Source: Pseudofrankia inefficax
GTDB taxonomy: Bacteria; Actinomycetota; Actinomycetes; Frankiales; Frankiaceae
Assembly (NCBI RefSeq): GCF_000166135.1
Contig: NC_014666.1
Location: forward strand, 2,232,001-2,296,000
Length of the DNA stretch: 64,000 nt
Direction: 5' to 3'
Part shown: positions 51,858 to 60,725 of the stretch, in pieces
How positions within the stretch are numbered: position 1 is the first letter of the stretch
How the letters are laid out: the number at the start of each line of letters is the position of its first letter
Made by a program: the position numbers and the translations under genes
Notes under the pieces: generated by a model
Database searches by the model: none
Told to the model about the DNA's origin: nothing
The model's input: only the letters and a program-made list of their open reading frames with translations

Positions 51858-52595
51858 TCAGAGGCGGCCGAAGTCCTGCGTCCAGTAGTAGCGGTAGGAG
51901 CCGCCTTCGGCGTAGCCGACGCCGATCCGGGTGTAGGAGCAGTTCAGGATGTTCGCCCGGTGGCCCGGGCTGTTCATCCACATGTCCATGGTCTGGGCGG
52001 CGGTCGTCCCACCCGCGGCGATGTTCTCCCCGACGGCGGTCAACGGGAACCCGGTCGCCCGGATGCGGTCGACCATGGTCCGGCCGTCCAGGCTGGTGTG
52101 GCTGAAGTAGTTGTTCTGCGCCATGTCGGCGGTGTGTGCCTGCGCCGAGGCGGCCAGGCGCGCGTCGACCGTGAGGGCGCCGCAGCCAGCCTTCGCCCGT
52201 TCGACGTTGGTGAGCCGGACGACCTCGTCGGTCTTCGAGGCGGCGGGCGGGGCCGTCGTGGCGGGTGGCCGCGTCGTCACGGGTGGCCGCGTTGTCATGG
52301 GCGGAGCCGGCCGGACGGGCGGTTGGGCTGGCGGTTGGGCCGCCGTGGACGGTGGCGCGGCCACGGTCGTGGGCGACGCCGGCGGCGGGATCGGGTCCGC
52401 CGACAGCGAGAAGGTCAACGATGTCGCGGCGGTCGGCGACGAAGTGGCCACTGTCGCGGTCGGCTGCGCGGACTCGCCGCCGCCGGGCGGCGACGAGGCG
52501 AGAATGGGCTTGCAGGCGGCCAGAACCGTCACGAGGACGGCGGCCGAACCGAGCGCGGCCAGCGCGCCGGTGACGGTCCTACGGGCAAGAGGCAT
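51858..52595 (-). CDS. CAP/SCP-domain secreted lipoprotein
   Basis: A 245-residue exported protein. The signal sequence (MPLARRTVTGALAALGSAAVLVTVLAACK) ends in a lipobox-like VLAAC. A Pro/Thr/Ala-rich linker of about 95 residues follows, with RPPVTTRPPATTAPP repeats. The CAP domain begins VVRLTNVERAKAGCGALTVDARLAASAQAHTADMAQNNYFSHTSLDG and continues with GENIAAG and WMNSPGHRANILNCSYTRIGVGYAEGG, so the CAP His/Glu set is complete, and ends RYYWTQDFGRL. Two cysteines (AGCGA, LNCSY) could pair. Bacterial CAP proteins sit at the cell envelope with unclear role. GAGGAG lies six bases before the ATG. Confidence 0.93.
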   Translation of the reverse strand: MPLARRTVTGALAALGSAAVLVTVLAACKPILASSPPGGGESAQPTATVATSSPTAATSLTFSLSADPIPPPASPTTVAAPPSTAAQPPAQPPVRPAPPMTTRPPVTTRPPATTAPPAASKTDEVVRLTNVERAKAGCGALTVDARLAASAQAHTADMAQNNYFSHTSLDGRTMVDRIRATGFPLTAVGENIAAGGTTAAQTMDMWMNSPGHRANILNCSYTRIGVGYAEGGSYRYYWTQDFGRL

Positions 52596-52801
52596 GACGA
52601 CTCCTCGGTTGCCCCCCCTAGGAACGGCCGGAAGCGTACCAAACCGGACGGGGCCGCCGAGCCTCGCGGTCAGGCGGCCCGCCGGGCCGGTCCGCGGGGC
52701 CGGTCCGCGGGGCCGCTCGCCGCGAGGCCGGGCCCTCGACGTCGCGGGTGGCGGCCGGACGCCGCTGGCCCGGCCGGCGCCGTCGGCGCCCCGCGTCCGA
52801 C

Positions 52802-53377
52802 TCAGGGGTAGATCTTCTGGCTCTGCGCGAGCATGGCCACGTACTTCTCGATCCGGCGCGCTCGGGTCTCGGCCTTCTTGACGTCCTGGATCCGGTACAG
52901 GATCGCGTACCGGTTCTGCCGGTCCAGCGTCTCGAAGAAGGCCGCGGCCGGCGGGCTGGCCGCGAGGGCGGCGGCGAGGTCGTCGGGGACTCGCGCCGTG
53001 CTGGAGCCGTCGTAGGCCGCTTCCCACCGGCCGTCGCTTCTGGCGCGCTCGACCTCGGCGAGCCCCGCCGGCCGCATCCGTCCCTGCTCGATCAACGCGG
53101 CGACCCGCGCACAGTTGATCTTCGACCATCTGCTGCCCTGCTTGCGCGGGGTGAACCGCTGCAGCCACCACTCGTCGTCGAGTTTGTTCTTCTGCCCGTC
53201 GATCCAGCCGAAACAGAGCGCCACCTCGACGGCCTGCGCGTAGTCCAGGGCGCTGACGCCGGGGCTCTTCTTCCGCAGCTTCAGCCAGATGCCCGGGCAG
53301 GTCTCGTGCCGCTCGCCGAGCCAGACCTCGAACGCCTCGGCCGACTCGAACGCGACGGTCTCCAGATCCGCGGACAT
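52802..53377 (-). CDS. YdeI/OmpD-associated family protein
   Basis: A 191-residue cytoplasmic protein of the YdeI family: FESAEAFEVWLGERHETCPGIWLKLRKKSPGVSALDYAQAVEVALCFGWIDGQKNKLDDEWWLQRFTPRKQGSRWSKINCARVAALIEQGRM. The central CFGWIDG and R-x-x-x-S-x-W-S-K-x-N are the diagnostic motifs. The C-terminal half carries the partner domain ending QNRYAILYRIQDVKKAETRARRIEKYVAMLAQ. In enterobacteria YdeI is linked to peptide and polymyxin tolerance; the molecular role is not known. It stands alone between the CAP-protein and LuxR genes. Confidence 0.9.
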   Translation of the reverse strand: MSADLETVAFESAEAFEVWLGERHETCPGIWLKLRKKSPGVSALDYAQAVEVALCFGWIDGQKNKLDDEWWLQRFTPRKQGSRWSKINCARVAALIEQGRMRPAGLAEVERARSDGRWEAAYDGSSTARVPDDLAAALAASPPAAAFFETLDRQNRYAILYRIQDVKKAETRARRIEKYVAMLAQSQKIYP

Positions 53378-53417
53378 TCCTGCAGTGAATCACGGCCGCG
53401 ACCGGCGCCCGACCTGG

Positions 53418-54632
53418 TCAGGTCGTCTGGTGGTCGCCGTGGAGCGCCTCGCCGAGCCGCTCCCGGCCGACGCCGAGCTTGCGGTAGACGAGCCGCAGAT
53501 GGTTCTCGACCGTGCGGACGGACAGCGCCAGTTCGCCGGCGATGCGCCGGTTGGCCAGGCCGGCCGCCGCGAGGCCGGCGACCTGACGCTCGCGCGCGGT
53601 CAGCGCCGTGCCGGCGGCCGCCGGGCGGTCCGGGGAGAGCGGCGTGCGCCTGGGGTCCGCCTCGGGGGCCCGTGGCCGGGGCACCTGGCTCGGCGAGGGA
53701 CGCGGGAGACCGCGCGGCGGAAGCAGGCCGAGATGATGGGCACGCAGGACGGCCGTGAGCCGGTCGGGGGCGTCCAGCTTGCGGTACAGGCTGGTCAGGT
53801 GGTTGCCGACGGTGCGTACCGAGATGTTCAGCCGCCGGGCGATGCCGGCCGCCGTCAGCCCGTCGGCGAGCGCCACCAGCACGGTGATCTCGCGAGGCGT
53901 GATCTCCAGCGTGGCCGCGACCTGCTCCGCCTCGCGTGGCTGCCCCGCGTGGTCCGCCGCGCGGCCCGAGCTGGCGCGGCCCAAGCCGGCCCCGCCCAAG
54001 CCGGCCCCGCCCAAGCCGGCCCCGCCCGAGCCGGCCCCGCCCGAGCCGACGCGGCCCGAGCCGGCTGGCTCGGACGCGAGCCCGGCGCGCCACCGTTCCA
54101 GCTGCCGGGCATGCCCGTCGAACGCGGTCAGCAGCGGCTGGATGCGCTGGCCCAGCGCCACGTCGCGATCGCCGAAGTCGGCCGCGCCCCGCAACACCCC
54201 GAGAGCGCGGAATGGCTTGTCCCGCAACGGGACCGCCAGCGCGTGGCCGGTCCCGAACAGCTCGCTGATCATCCGGTAGCCGGCGGTACCCCGAAAGACC
54301 AGTGGCGAGGCCAGGTCACTCACGCGCAGCACCGCCGTGCTGCCGGCGCCGTGGCCGTAGTGCCAGGAGAACGGGTGGTCGCTGAGCAGCTCGTCGGGCA
54401 GGCTCGCTCCGGGCTCCACCCCGGTCGAGCTCACCGCGGACATCGTCTCCACCCACCGGCCGTCCAGGATGTCGTAGTCGACGTCGGCGAACAGGAACAC
54501 CTCGGCCCGGAAGAGCGAGTGCAGGAGCTCCCGGCCGACGACCCGCCACGGGGTGGCGGTCTCGAACGAGCCGAGGACTGAGGTGACGACATCCAGGACA
54601 TGGTCGTAGTCACGGACGCTCAGCGAAGACAT
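53418..54632 (-). CDS. LuxR-family regulator with two HTH domains
   Basis: A 404-residue regulator. Residues 1 to about 185 form a GAF-like or helical sensory region with no clear match (YDHVLDVVTSVLGSFETATPW; GTGHALAVPLRDKPFRALGVLRGA). A Gly/Ser/Ala-rich repetitive linker follows (about 200-235). Then come two complete LuxR HTH domains: ITPREITVLVALADGLTAAGIARRLNISVRTVGNHLTSLYRKLDAPDRL (about 245-300), and, after a proline/arginine linker, LTARERQVAGLAAAGLANRRIAGELALSVRTVENHLRLVYRKLGVGRERL (about 345-395). Two HTHs in one chain is unusual; it could bind two operators or act as a pseudo-dimer. The nearest neighbour is a P450 gene on the same strand. Confidence 0.85.
   Translation of the reverse strand: MSSLSVRDYDHVLDVVTSVLGSFETATPWRVVGRELLHSLFRAEVFLFADVDYDILDGRWVETMSAVSSTGVEPGASLPDELLSDHPFSWHYGHGAGSTAVLRVSDLASPLVFRGTAGYRMISELFGTGHALAVPLRDKPFRALGVLRGAADFGDRDVALGQRIQPLLTAFDGHARQLERWRAGLASEPAGSGRVGSGGAGSGGAGLGGAGLGGAGLGRASSGRAADHAGQPREAEQVAATLEITPREITVLVALADGLTAAGIARRLNISVRTVGNHLTSLYRKLDAPDRLTAVLRAHHLGLLPPRGLPRPSPSQVPRPRAPEADPRRTPLSPDRPAAAGTALTARERQVAGLAAAGLANRRIAGELALSVRTVENHLRLVYRKLGVGRERLGEALHGDHQTT
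53976..54065. repeat. 15-bp tandem repeats in the LuxR linker
   Basis: About six units of the type GCCGGCCCCGCCCAA encode GLGGA/GSGGA pentapeptides in the linker of the double-HTH regulator. The frame is kept, so copy-number change would only alter linker length. Confidence 0.75.
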
Positions 54633-54734
54633 GAGGCCTCTCAGATGTCCCGTTCGGACGTCCTTGAGAATAGCGGCCGGTGGAATCGGGCGGAGCGGTA
54701 TGCGGGCGGCGGCGGCGGGCTGGGTGCCCGGGCC

Positions 54735-55946
54735 TCAGGAGAGCTCCAGGACCAGCTCGGACGGCGCTCGTACAAAAGCCCCTGTGTCCTGGGGGGTGAA
54801 TCCCGGAGCGTACCGCGGGCTACCCACCGCCAACAGCTTGCGCACACTTACGCCTACCTCGGCGCGGGCCAGGTGCGCCCCGACACAGAAATGCCGCCCG
54901 AGGCCGAACGCGGTGTGGCTCGCCGCGGCGGTGAAGCCTCGTTCACCGTCGATTTCCGGACGGTGCAGGTCGAATTCGTCCGGGCGCTCGAACCGGGACT
55001 CGTCACGGTTCGCCGAGGCGAGCAGGCAGATGACGGTGCTGTTCGCCGGAACCGTGCCCCCGGTCATCTCGATGTCCACGGACGGCTGGCGCATCACCAT
55101 CTGGACGACCGGCGAGAACCGCAGCGTCTCGACCAGCGCGCGGTCGATGAGCGACGGGTCAGCGCCGACCGCGGCCAGCTGGTCCGGGTGGTCGAGCAGG
55201 TTGCGGACCACGACGGTGATGGCCTTGTCGGTCGTCTCCCCGCCCGCGGTCAGCAGCAGGCTGGCGAACGCCTTGATCTCCTCGTCGGTCATGGCGACGC
55301 CGTCCACCTCGGCGGCGCACAACGTCGAGATCAGGTCGTCGCCCGGCGACTCGCGCCGTGCGGCGACCACCGGCAGCAGATAGGCGGCCAGCTCCTCCTT
55401 GGCGCGCACGCCGGCCGCCGTGACGGCCGGGTCGCCGACCAGGTTGCTGACGAACGCCACGATCGCGGAGTACCAGCCGTGGAAGAGGTCGTGGTCGCGC
55501 TGCGGCAGGCCCAGGATGTCCACGATGACATTGATCGGGAGCCTCGTCGCGAACGTGTCCACCAGGTCGAACGGGCCGGCGGCCGGGATTCGCTCCATCA
55601 GCTCGTCAGCGTTGCGCTCGATGACGGGCAGGAAACGTTCGAAGAGCTCCCGGCCACGAAACGACGGCGACACCAGCGCCCGCTTGGTGGAATGCTCGCG
55701 ACCATCCATCTGGATGATGGTGCGGCCGTGTACGGGTTCCGCCTGCCATTCATAGTTCCGGTTGGTGAAAGCCGGGTCCTTGAGCGCGCGCTCCACGTCC
55801 TCGAAACGGCTCAGCAGGTAGCTGTTCGTCGGCTCGTTCCAGGCCAGTGGGAATTCGGCCCGAAGAACCGCGTACGCCCCGTAGGGATCGGCCATGAACT
55901 GGGCTGAGGTGACGTCCGGCGCCGGCCGGTTCCCGCCAAACACCAT
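54735..55946 (-). CDS. cytochrome P450
   Basis: A 403-residue bacterial P450. The I-helix is ASLLLTAGGETTDKAITV (Glu-Thr pair in place of Asp-Thr), the ExxR motif is ETLR in ALVETLRFSPVV, and the haem loop is TAFGLGRHFCVGAHLARAEV with the Cys ligand near residue 345. The start ATG at 55946 has GGGGAG six bases upstream. It differs strongly from the P450 at 47.5 kb and is not a duplicate. The neighbours are a divergent-strand-free run of minus genes: the LuxR double-HTH regulator is transcribed after it and might share regulation. The substrate is unknown. Confidence 0.95.
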   Translation of the reverse strand: MVFGGNRPAPDVTSAQFMADPYGAYAVLRAEFPLAWNEPTNSYLLSRFEDVERALKDPAFTNRNYEWQAEPVHGRTIIQMDGREHSTKRALVSPSFRGRELFERFLPVIERNADELMERIPAAGPFDLVDTFATRLPINVIVDILGLPQRDHDLFHGWYSAIVAFVSNLVGDPAVTAAGVRAKEELAAYLLPVVAARRESPGDDLISTLCAAEVDGVAMTDEEIKAFASLLLTAGGETTDKAITVVVRNLLDHPDQLAAVGADPSLIDRALVETLRFSPVVQMVMRQPSVDIEMTGGTVPANSTVICLLASANRDESRFERPDEFDLHRPEIDGERGFTAAASHTAFGLGRHFCVGAHLARAEVGVSVRKLLAVGSPRYAPGFTPQDTGAFVRAPSELVLELS

Positions 55947-56048
55947 CGACTGCTCCCCGTGCGTCCGTGATGACCGGCGTGACCGGGCCGGTGAGAACGA
56001 CGCTAGGGCCAGCCGCGCGGGTGGCGACATGGAGAGAACTACCTACCG

Positions 56049-57254
56049 CTACCCAGACTGGCCGTCCCGTGGCCCGCGCAGGAGCAGCAGCGCGACGTCG
56101 TCGGTGAGTGGGCCGCCGTTGCGTCGTTCGATCCGGTCGATGAGGACGTCGGGGAGGTTGTCGTCGCCGGGTGGTGGGTTGATGGTGGCGATCTCGGTGA
56201 GGACGCCGTTCCAGCCGAGGCGTTCGCCGGTGGGGCCGTCGCGGCCTTCGAGGAGGCCGTCGGTGGCCAGGAGCAGTTCCCAGCCTTCCGGGAGCGGGAC
56301 GGTGACTGCCTCACTGGACAGGTCATCGAGCATTCCGAGCGCCGGGCTGATGACGGTGTCCGGGAGGGCGGCCGCCCGCGGGTGGATCAGCGCGGGTGGT
56401 GGGTGGCCGGCGAGGCGCATGGTGAGCGTGGTGCGGTCGGGGGCGATGGCGAGGGTGCAGACGGTGGCGAACAGCTCCTCGTTGGTGCGTTCGCTGACCA
56501 GGACGTCCTGGAGGTACGCGAGCCGTTCGGGTTCTGGAATCCCTGCTAGGACCAGAGTGCGCCAGCCGATGCGCAGGCTGGCGCCGAGTGCGGCCTCGTC
56601 TGGTCCGTGGCCGCAGACGTCGCCGAGCAGGACGTGGACGACGTGGTCGGGGGTTTCGACGATGTCGTAGAAGTCGCCGCCGAGGAGGGCTTGGCGGCGT
56701 CCGGGTCGGTAGCGGGTGGTGGGGCGTAGGCGGGTGTCGCGTAGTAGTGGGGTGGGGAGCAGGCCGCGTTCGAGGCGGGAGTTCTCCTCGGCGCGTAGTT
56801 GTGATTCGTGCAGGTCGCGGGCGGCCTGCTCGGCCGCGCGTCGTTCGAGGGCGTAGCGCACGGCGCGGACCAGGGTCCTGCCGCTGATCTCGCCCTTGAC
56901 CAGGTAGTCCTGGGCACCGGCGGCCAGGGCCGCGACACCGCGGTGCTCGTCGTCCAGACCGGTCAGGACGACGATCGCGGCCGCTGGCGCGATCCGGCGC
57001 AGCGTCTCCAGGGCGGACAGGCCGTGGCTGTCGGGCAGCCCGAGGTCGAGCAGGATGCAGCGGGCCCCGGCCACCTTGGCCCGGGCCTCGGCGATGCTGG
57101 CGGCGCGCAGCAGCCGGATCGGGGCCGTGGTCTCCTGGAGCAGTTCCTCGACGAGGAAGGCGTCGCCGTCGTCGTCCTCGACGAGCAGCACCGGCCAGGA
57201 GGTCTCGGGGGAGTCGGCCGCGACCTGTGCCGGCAGCTCGGCCACGCTCTGCAT
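56049..57254 (-). CDS. response-regulator receiver fused to a SpoIIE-type PP2C phosphatase
   Basis: A 401-residue protein. The receiver domain (about residues 20-140) has VLLVEDDDGDAFLVEELL with the acidic pair, phospho-acceptor Asp in CILLDLGLPDSHGL, Thr in VVLTGLDDE and Lys in DYLVKGE. A coiled-coil linker (ERRAAEQAARDLHESQLRAEENSRLERGLLPTPLL) is followed by the PP2C domain with GGDFYDIVETPDHVVHVLLGDVCGHGPDEAALGA, a switch segment, LLATDGLLEGR and the last acidic motif LTDDVALLLLR. Such proteins dephosphorylate anti-sigma antagonists on a two-component signal. No anti-sigma or STAS gene is adjacent, so its partner is elsewhere. Confidence 0.93.
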   Translation of the reverse strand: MQSVAELPAQVAADSPETSWPVLLVEDDDGDAFLVEELLQETTAPIRLLRAASIAEARAKVAGARCILLDLGLPDSHGLSALETLRRIAPAAAIVVLTGLDDEHRGVAALAAGAQDYLVKGEISGRTLVRAVRYALERRAAEQAARDLHESQLRAEENSRLERGLLPTPLLRDTRLRPTTRYRPGRRQALLGGDFYDIVETPDHVVHVLLGDVCGHGPDEAALGASLRIGWRTLVLAGIPEPERLAYLQDVLVSERTNEELFATVCTLAIAPDRTTLTMRLAGHPPPALIHPRAAALPDTVISPALGMLDDLSSEAVTVPLPEGWELLLATDGLLEGRDGPTGERLGWNGVLTEIATINPPPGDDNLPDVLIDRIERRNGGPLTDDVALLLLRGPRDGQSG

Positions 57255-57437
57255 GGGAGTTCGGGAACGCCTTCCGGGTGAAGGTCCGCGACCCCCCCAA
57301 GGTCAGCGGCGGCGCCGTCGGCCATCGCACACTTAACCCGACCCGAGGGGGTACCGCTACACCCCTAGGGGTGGCCCGCCCGCCGGTCGGCCGGCGCGGG
57401 CCTCGAGCCGCGCCGGCTGTGGCCCCGCGTCATCGCG

Positions 57438-58088
57438 TCAGGTGATCCGGCGGTCGGCGGCCCAGCGGGTGAGCTGATGGCGGCTGGACAGCCGCAGCTT
57501 GCGCAGGACGTTGGACGCGTGGGTCTCGACGGTCTTGACCGAGATGAACAGCTCGGCGGCGATCTCCTTGTACGCGTAGCCGCGGGCCAGCAGCCGCAGC
57601 ACCTCCCGCTCGCGCGGGGTGAGCTGGTCGAAGTCCGCGTCGGGCGCCGCCGCGGCGGCGGGTGGCGCGTTCGACGCGTCCCGGAACGCGTCCAGCACGA
57701 AGCCCGCGAGGCGCGGGCTGAACACGACGTCCCCGCCCGCCACCCGTTCGACGGCGTCGGCCAGCTCGTCCGCGGAGATCGTCTTGGTGACGTAGCCCCG
57801 GGCGCCCGCGCGGATCAGTGCGATGACGTCCTCGGCGGCGTCCGAGACGGACAGCACCAGGAAGCGCGTGTCCGGCAGGCGTTCGCCCACCTGCCGCAGG
57901 ACGGCCAGGCCGCCGCCGTCCGGCATGTGCACGTCGAGCAGCACGACCTGCGGCCGGCTCGCGGCGATGCCGGCGACGGCCTCGGCCGGCGTCGCGGCCT
58001 CGCCGACGACCTCGACCCGGCCGCCCAGCTCGGCGCGGACGCCGGCCCGGAACATCGCGTGGTCGTCGACCAGGTAGACCGTCGTCAT
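57438..58088 (-). CDS. NarL/LuxR-type response regulator paired with a PspC-domain kinase
   Basis: A 216-residue response regulator. The receiver has VYLVDDHAMFRAGVRAELG, the phospho-acceptor Asp in VVLLDVHMPDGGGLAVLRQV, Ser in LVLSVSDAAED and Lys in GYVTKTIS. After an alanine-rich linker comes the HTH LTPREREVLRLLARGYAYKEIAAELFISVKTVETHASNVLRKL. The start lies just downstream of the kinase stop, so the pair forms one unit. It probably activates the divergent PspC membrane-protein gene and its own operon under envelope stress, as for related actinobacterial systems. Confidence 0.93.
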   Translation of the reverse strand: MTTVYLVDDHAMFRAGVRAELGGRVEVVGEAATPAEAVAGIAASRPQVVLLDVHMPDGGGLAVLRQVGERLPDTRFLVLSVSDAAEDVIALIRAGARGYVTKTISADELADAVERVAGGDVVFSPRLAGFVLDAFRDASNAPPAAAAAPDADFDQLTPREREVLRLLARGYAYKEIAAELFISVKTVETHASNVLRKLRLSSRHQLTRWAADRRIT

Positions 58089-58098
58089 CGCCGCCTCC

Positions 58099-59274
58099 TC
58101 ATCGCCGCATCCTGATCGCCACCTCGGTTCCGCCGCCTGGACTGCTGCGGATCGAGACAGTGCCGCCGTTGCGCTCGACCCGGCCGATGATCGAGCCGCG
58201 CACGCCCTGACGGTCCTCGGCGACCGCCCCGGGCTCGAAGCCGACCCCTCGGTCCCGGACGAAGACGCTGACCGCGTCGGCCTCGACCTCGGCGTAGAGC
58301 GAGATGTCGGTGGCCCCGGAATGCCGGGCCGCGTTGACCATCGCCTCGCGGGCGGCGGCGCAGGCCGCGGCGAGCGCGTCGTCGAGGGCGAGGTCGCCGA
58401 CCACGACGATGTCGATCTTGACGGCGTAGGCGTCCTCGACCTCGGCGGCGGCCGTGCGCAGCTCCGTGTCGAGCTGGCCGCCGGCCGCGCGCGTCCCGTA
58501 GAGCAGGCCGCGAAGCTCGCGTTCCTGGCCGCGGGCGAGCCGGGTCACCTCGCGCGGCGAGTCGGCGTTGCGCTGGATCAGGGCGAGCGTCTGCAGGACG
58601 GAGTCGTGCAGGTGGGCGGCGAGGTCGGCCCGTTCCTGGCCGCGGATCCGTTCGGCGCGTTCGGCGCCGAGCTGGGACGTCAGCCGGATCCACCACGGCC
58701 CGCCGAGCAGGGCCAGGCCGACCGCGGTCACCCCGGTCGCCCACAGCCCATCCCGCAGCGTGTTCACGTTCGCCCGGTGCAGCACGAGGACACCCCCGGC
58801 GACCACCAGGGCCGCCCCGAGGAGCAGGCGCAGCCGTCCCATCCGGTCGGTGGTCGGCGCGCCGAACGTGCTGCGTGACGCCCGCAGCCAGCGTTCGCGG
58901 TCCGGTCCGGCCGCCTGGCGCCAGATCGTCGCGCCGCCGAGGCAGGCCAGCAGGGTCGGCACGAACAGCGAGCCGCCCGCGATCCGGCTGGCGAGCAGCG
59001 CGATGGCCCCCAGGACGACGACCCCGAGCAGCACGGCCTCGACGGGCCGCGGCAGCCGCGACCGTCGGGCACCCTCCGGCGTGGGCAGCACGATCCAGTA
59101 GGTCGCGTAGAGCGCCACGCCGAGGCCTCCGCTGGCGGCCAGGACGAGGAACAGCAGCGTGACCGTGCGTCGCCGCAGACCCGTGTGCAGCGCGATCCCC
59201 GTGATGACCCCGCCGGCCAGCCCCACGTCCGGACGCCTGTAGAGGACGCGGCTCGGGGGCTGGCTCGGGGTCAC
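58099..59274 (-). CDS. PspC-domain sensor histidine kinase
   Basis: A 391-residue membrane kinase. The N-terminal PspC domain begins LYRRPDVGLAGGVITGIALHTGLRRRTVTLLFLVLAASGGLGVALYATYWIVLP. Three to four further membrane helices follow (AVLLGVVVLGAIALLASRIAG; LLLGAALVVAGGVLVLHRAN). The cytoplasmic part holds the HisKA_3 phosphorylation site DLAAHLHDSVLQTLALIQR (His near residue 220), then the ATPase motifs EAMVNAARHSGA (N box) and FVRDRGVGFEPG (G1 box) and GGTEVAIRM. It is the cognate kinase of the regulator encoded ten bases downstream. PspC presumably monitors membrane integrity. Confidence 0.93.
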   Translation of the reverse strand: MTPSQPPSRVLYRRPDVGLAGGVITGIALHTGLRRRTVTLLFLVLAASGGLGVALYATYWIVLPTPEGARRSRLPRPVEAVLLGVVVLGAIALLASRIAGGSLFVPTLLACLGGATIWRQAAGPDRERWLRASRSTFGAPTTDRMGRLRLLLGAALVVAGGVLVLHRANVNTLRDGLWATGVTAVGLALLGGPWWIRLTSQLGAERAERIRGQERADLAAHLHDSVLQTLALIQRNADSPREVTRLARGQERELRGLLYGTRAAGGQLDTELRTAAAEVEDAYAVKIDIVVVGDLALDDALAAACAAAREAMVNAARHSGATDISLYAEVEADAVSVFVRDRGVGFEPGAVAEDRQGVRGSIIGRVERNGGTVSIRSSPGGGTEVAIRMRR

Positions 59275-59399
59275 ACAGCCATGATTCCGGCTCCGGGGGC
59301 GCTCGGGTATCGGGAGTCGCCCCGAGCCACGCCCTCAGGGTCGAAATCAGGGGTTCACCGGATGCGCTGACCCTGCCACGCCGGCAACCTGTACCCACT

Positions 59400-60674
59400 A
59401 TGAGCACAGATCCCGAACCTCCGGCGGCCCCTCCCGCCGCCCCGCCCACTGCCTCGCGTCGCCAGCTCCGTCGCAGCTCCACCGACCGCGTCCTCGCCGG
59501 TGTCGCCAGCGGGCTCGGCGAGTACACCAGTGTCGACCCGGTCCTGTTCCGGGTCCTGTTCGCCGTGGCCGCCATCTTCGGCGGGGCCGGCGCCCTCGCC
59601 TACCTGATCGCGTGGGCGGTCATCCCGGTCGAGGGCACCGGTTACACCCCGCTCGACGGCTGGGTCGAGCGCCTGCGCCGCCACCACATCCCGCCGTGGC
59701 TGGTGGCGGTCGTCTGCGGGCTGCTGCTGTGGAGCCTCGCCTTCAGCTGGTGGTCGCCGCACCCGCCGTGGCCGCTGCTGGTCCTCGTCCTCGTGCCGCT
59801 GCTGCTGGTCGGGACGCGGGACGGCGGCTGGCGCCGTCCGGCCCGGCCCGCGCCGCGCGCCACCGGCACGCCGCCGGCCTCAGGGGACGGGCCGGGTTCG
59901 GGAGGGGCCGTGACCTCGGAGGACCTGTGGACCTCGGTCGACGCGCCGGCCGTGCGCCTCGACAAGGGGCCGGCCTCGCCGGCCTGGGCCACCGAGGCGC
60001 GGGCCTGGCTCGGTGAGGCCCGGCAGGCGTCCCGGGAACGGCACCGGCGGTCGTGGCCGCTGCGGGTGGCCGCGCTCACGACGCTGGTGGCGGCGCTGAC
60101 CGTCCTCGGGGTGACCGACGCGCTGGTCGGGATCTGGCTGCCGGTCTACTTCTGGGTCATCGGCGGGATCGCCCTGGTCGCGTTGCTGGTCGGCGGGGTG
60201 CTGCGGCGCCTGCCGTGGTCGCTGCTCCCGCTGCTGCTCGTCGGCGCGCTCGGCACCGCCGCGTTCGGCGGCACCCACGCGAGCCTGCACGACGGGATCG
60301 GCCAGCAGGTCTGGACGCCGGCCACGGCCGCCGACGTGCGCGGCGACTACCGTCTCGCGTTCGGCCAGGGTGTGCTGGACCTGCGCCGCGTCACGCCGAC
60401 GTCGGCCCACGACATCCACGTCACGCTCGGCGCGGGGCAGGTCCGGGTGCTGCTGCCCACGGGGATGAACGCGACCGTCCGGGCCGACGTGCGCTTCGGC
60501 GACGTCACCGTCGACGGCCTCAACTCGTTCGCGAGCGTCAGCCACGGCTGGGGGGAGCGGCACCGTGGCGTCGGGACGAACGAGACCGTCCTGCCGCCGT
60601 ACGGCACCAAGGGCGCCCCGGTGACGATCTACGTCAAGGTCGCCGACGGCAACGTGTCGGTCGCCCACGGCTGA
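59400..60674 (+). CDS. PspC-domain membrane protein with LiaF-like C-terminal region
   Basis: A 424-residue protein divergent from the PspC kinase. After a proline-rich start comes the PspC core LRRSSTDRVLAGVASGLGEYTSVDPVLFRVLFAVAAIFGGAGALAYLIAWAVIP, a second pair of helices (WLVAVVCGLLLWSLAFSWW; WPLLVLVLVPLLLVGT), a long linker, and three more helices (residues about 225-300). The C-terminus (DYRLAFGQGVLDLRRVTPTSAHDIHVTLGAGQVRVLLPTGMNATVRADVRFGDVTVDG) is a beta-helix-like region as in LiaF/DUF4097 proteins. It probably belongs with the adjacent two-component pair in a membrane-stress circuit. Its start is 125 bases from the divergent kinase gene. Confidence 0.85.
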   Translation: MSTDPEPPAAPPAAPPTASRRQLRRSSTDRVLAGVASGLGEYTSVDPVLFRVLFAVAAIFGGAGALAYLIAWAVIPVEGTGYTPLDGWVERLRRHHIPPWLVAVVCGLLLWSLAFSWWSPHPPWPLLVLVLVPLLLVGTRDGGWRRPARPAPRATGTPPASGDGPGSGGAVTSEDLWTSVDAPAVRLDKGPASPAWATEARAWLGEARQASRERHRRSWPLRVAALTTLVAALTVLGVTDALVGIWLPVYFWVIGGIALVALLVGGVLRRLPWSLLPLLLVGALGTAAFGGTHASLHDGIGQQVWTPATAADVRGDYRLAFGQGVLDLRRVTPTSAHDIHVTLGAGQVRVLLPTGMNATVRADVRFGDVTVDGLNSFASVSHGWGERHRGVGTNETVLPPYGTKGAPVTIYVKVADGNVSVAHG

Positions 60675-60685
60675 CCCGCCGCCGC

Positions 60686-60718
60686 CGGCGGGTGCTCGGG
60701 GAGTCCGAGCACCCGCCG
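60686..60718. terminator. bidirectional terminator between the PspC protein and ppc genes
   Basis: Perfect 14-bp arms (CGGCGGGTGCTCGG and its complement) around a five-base loop lie between the convergent stops. Confidence 0.85.
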
Positions 60719-60725
60719 ACGCCGG

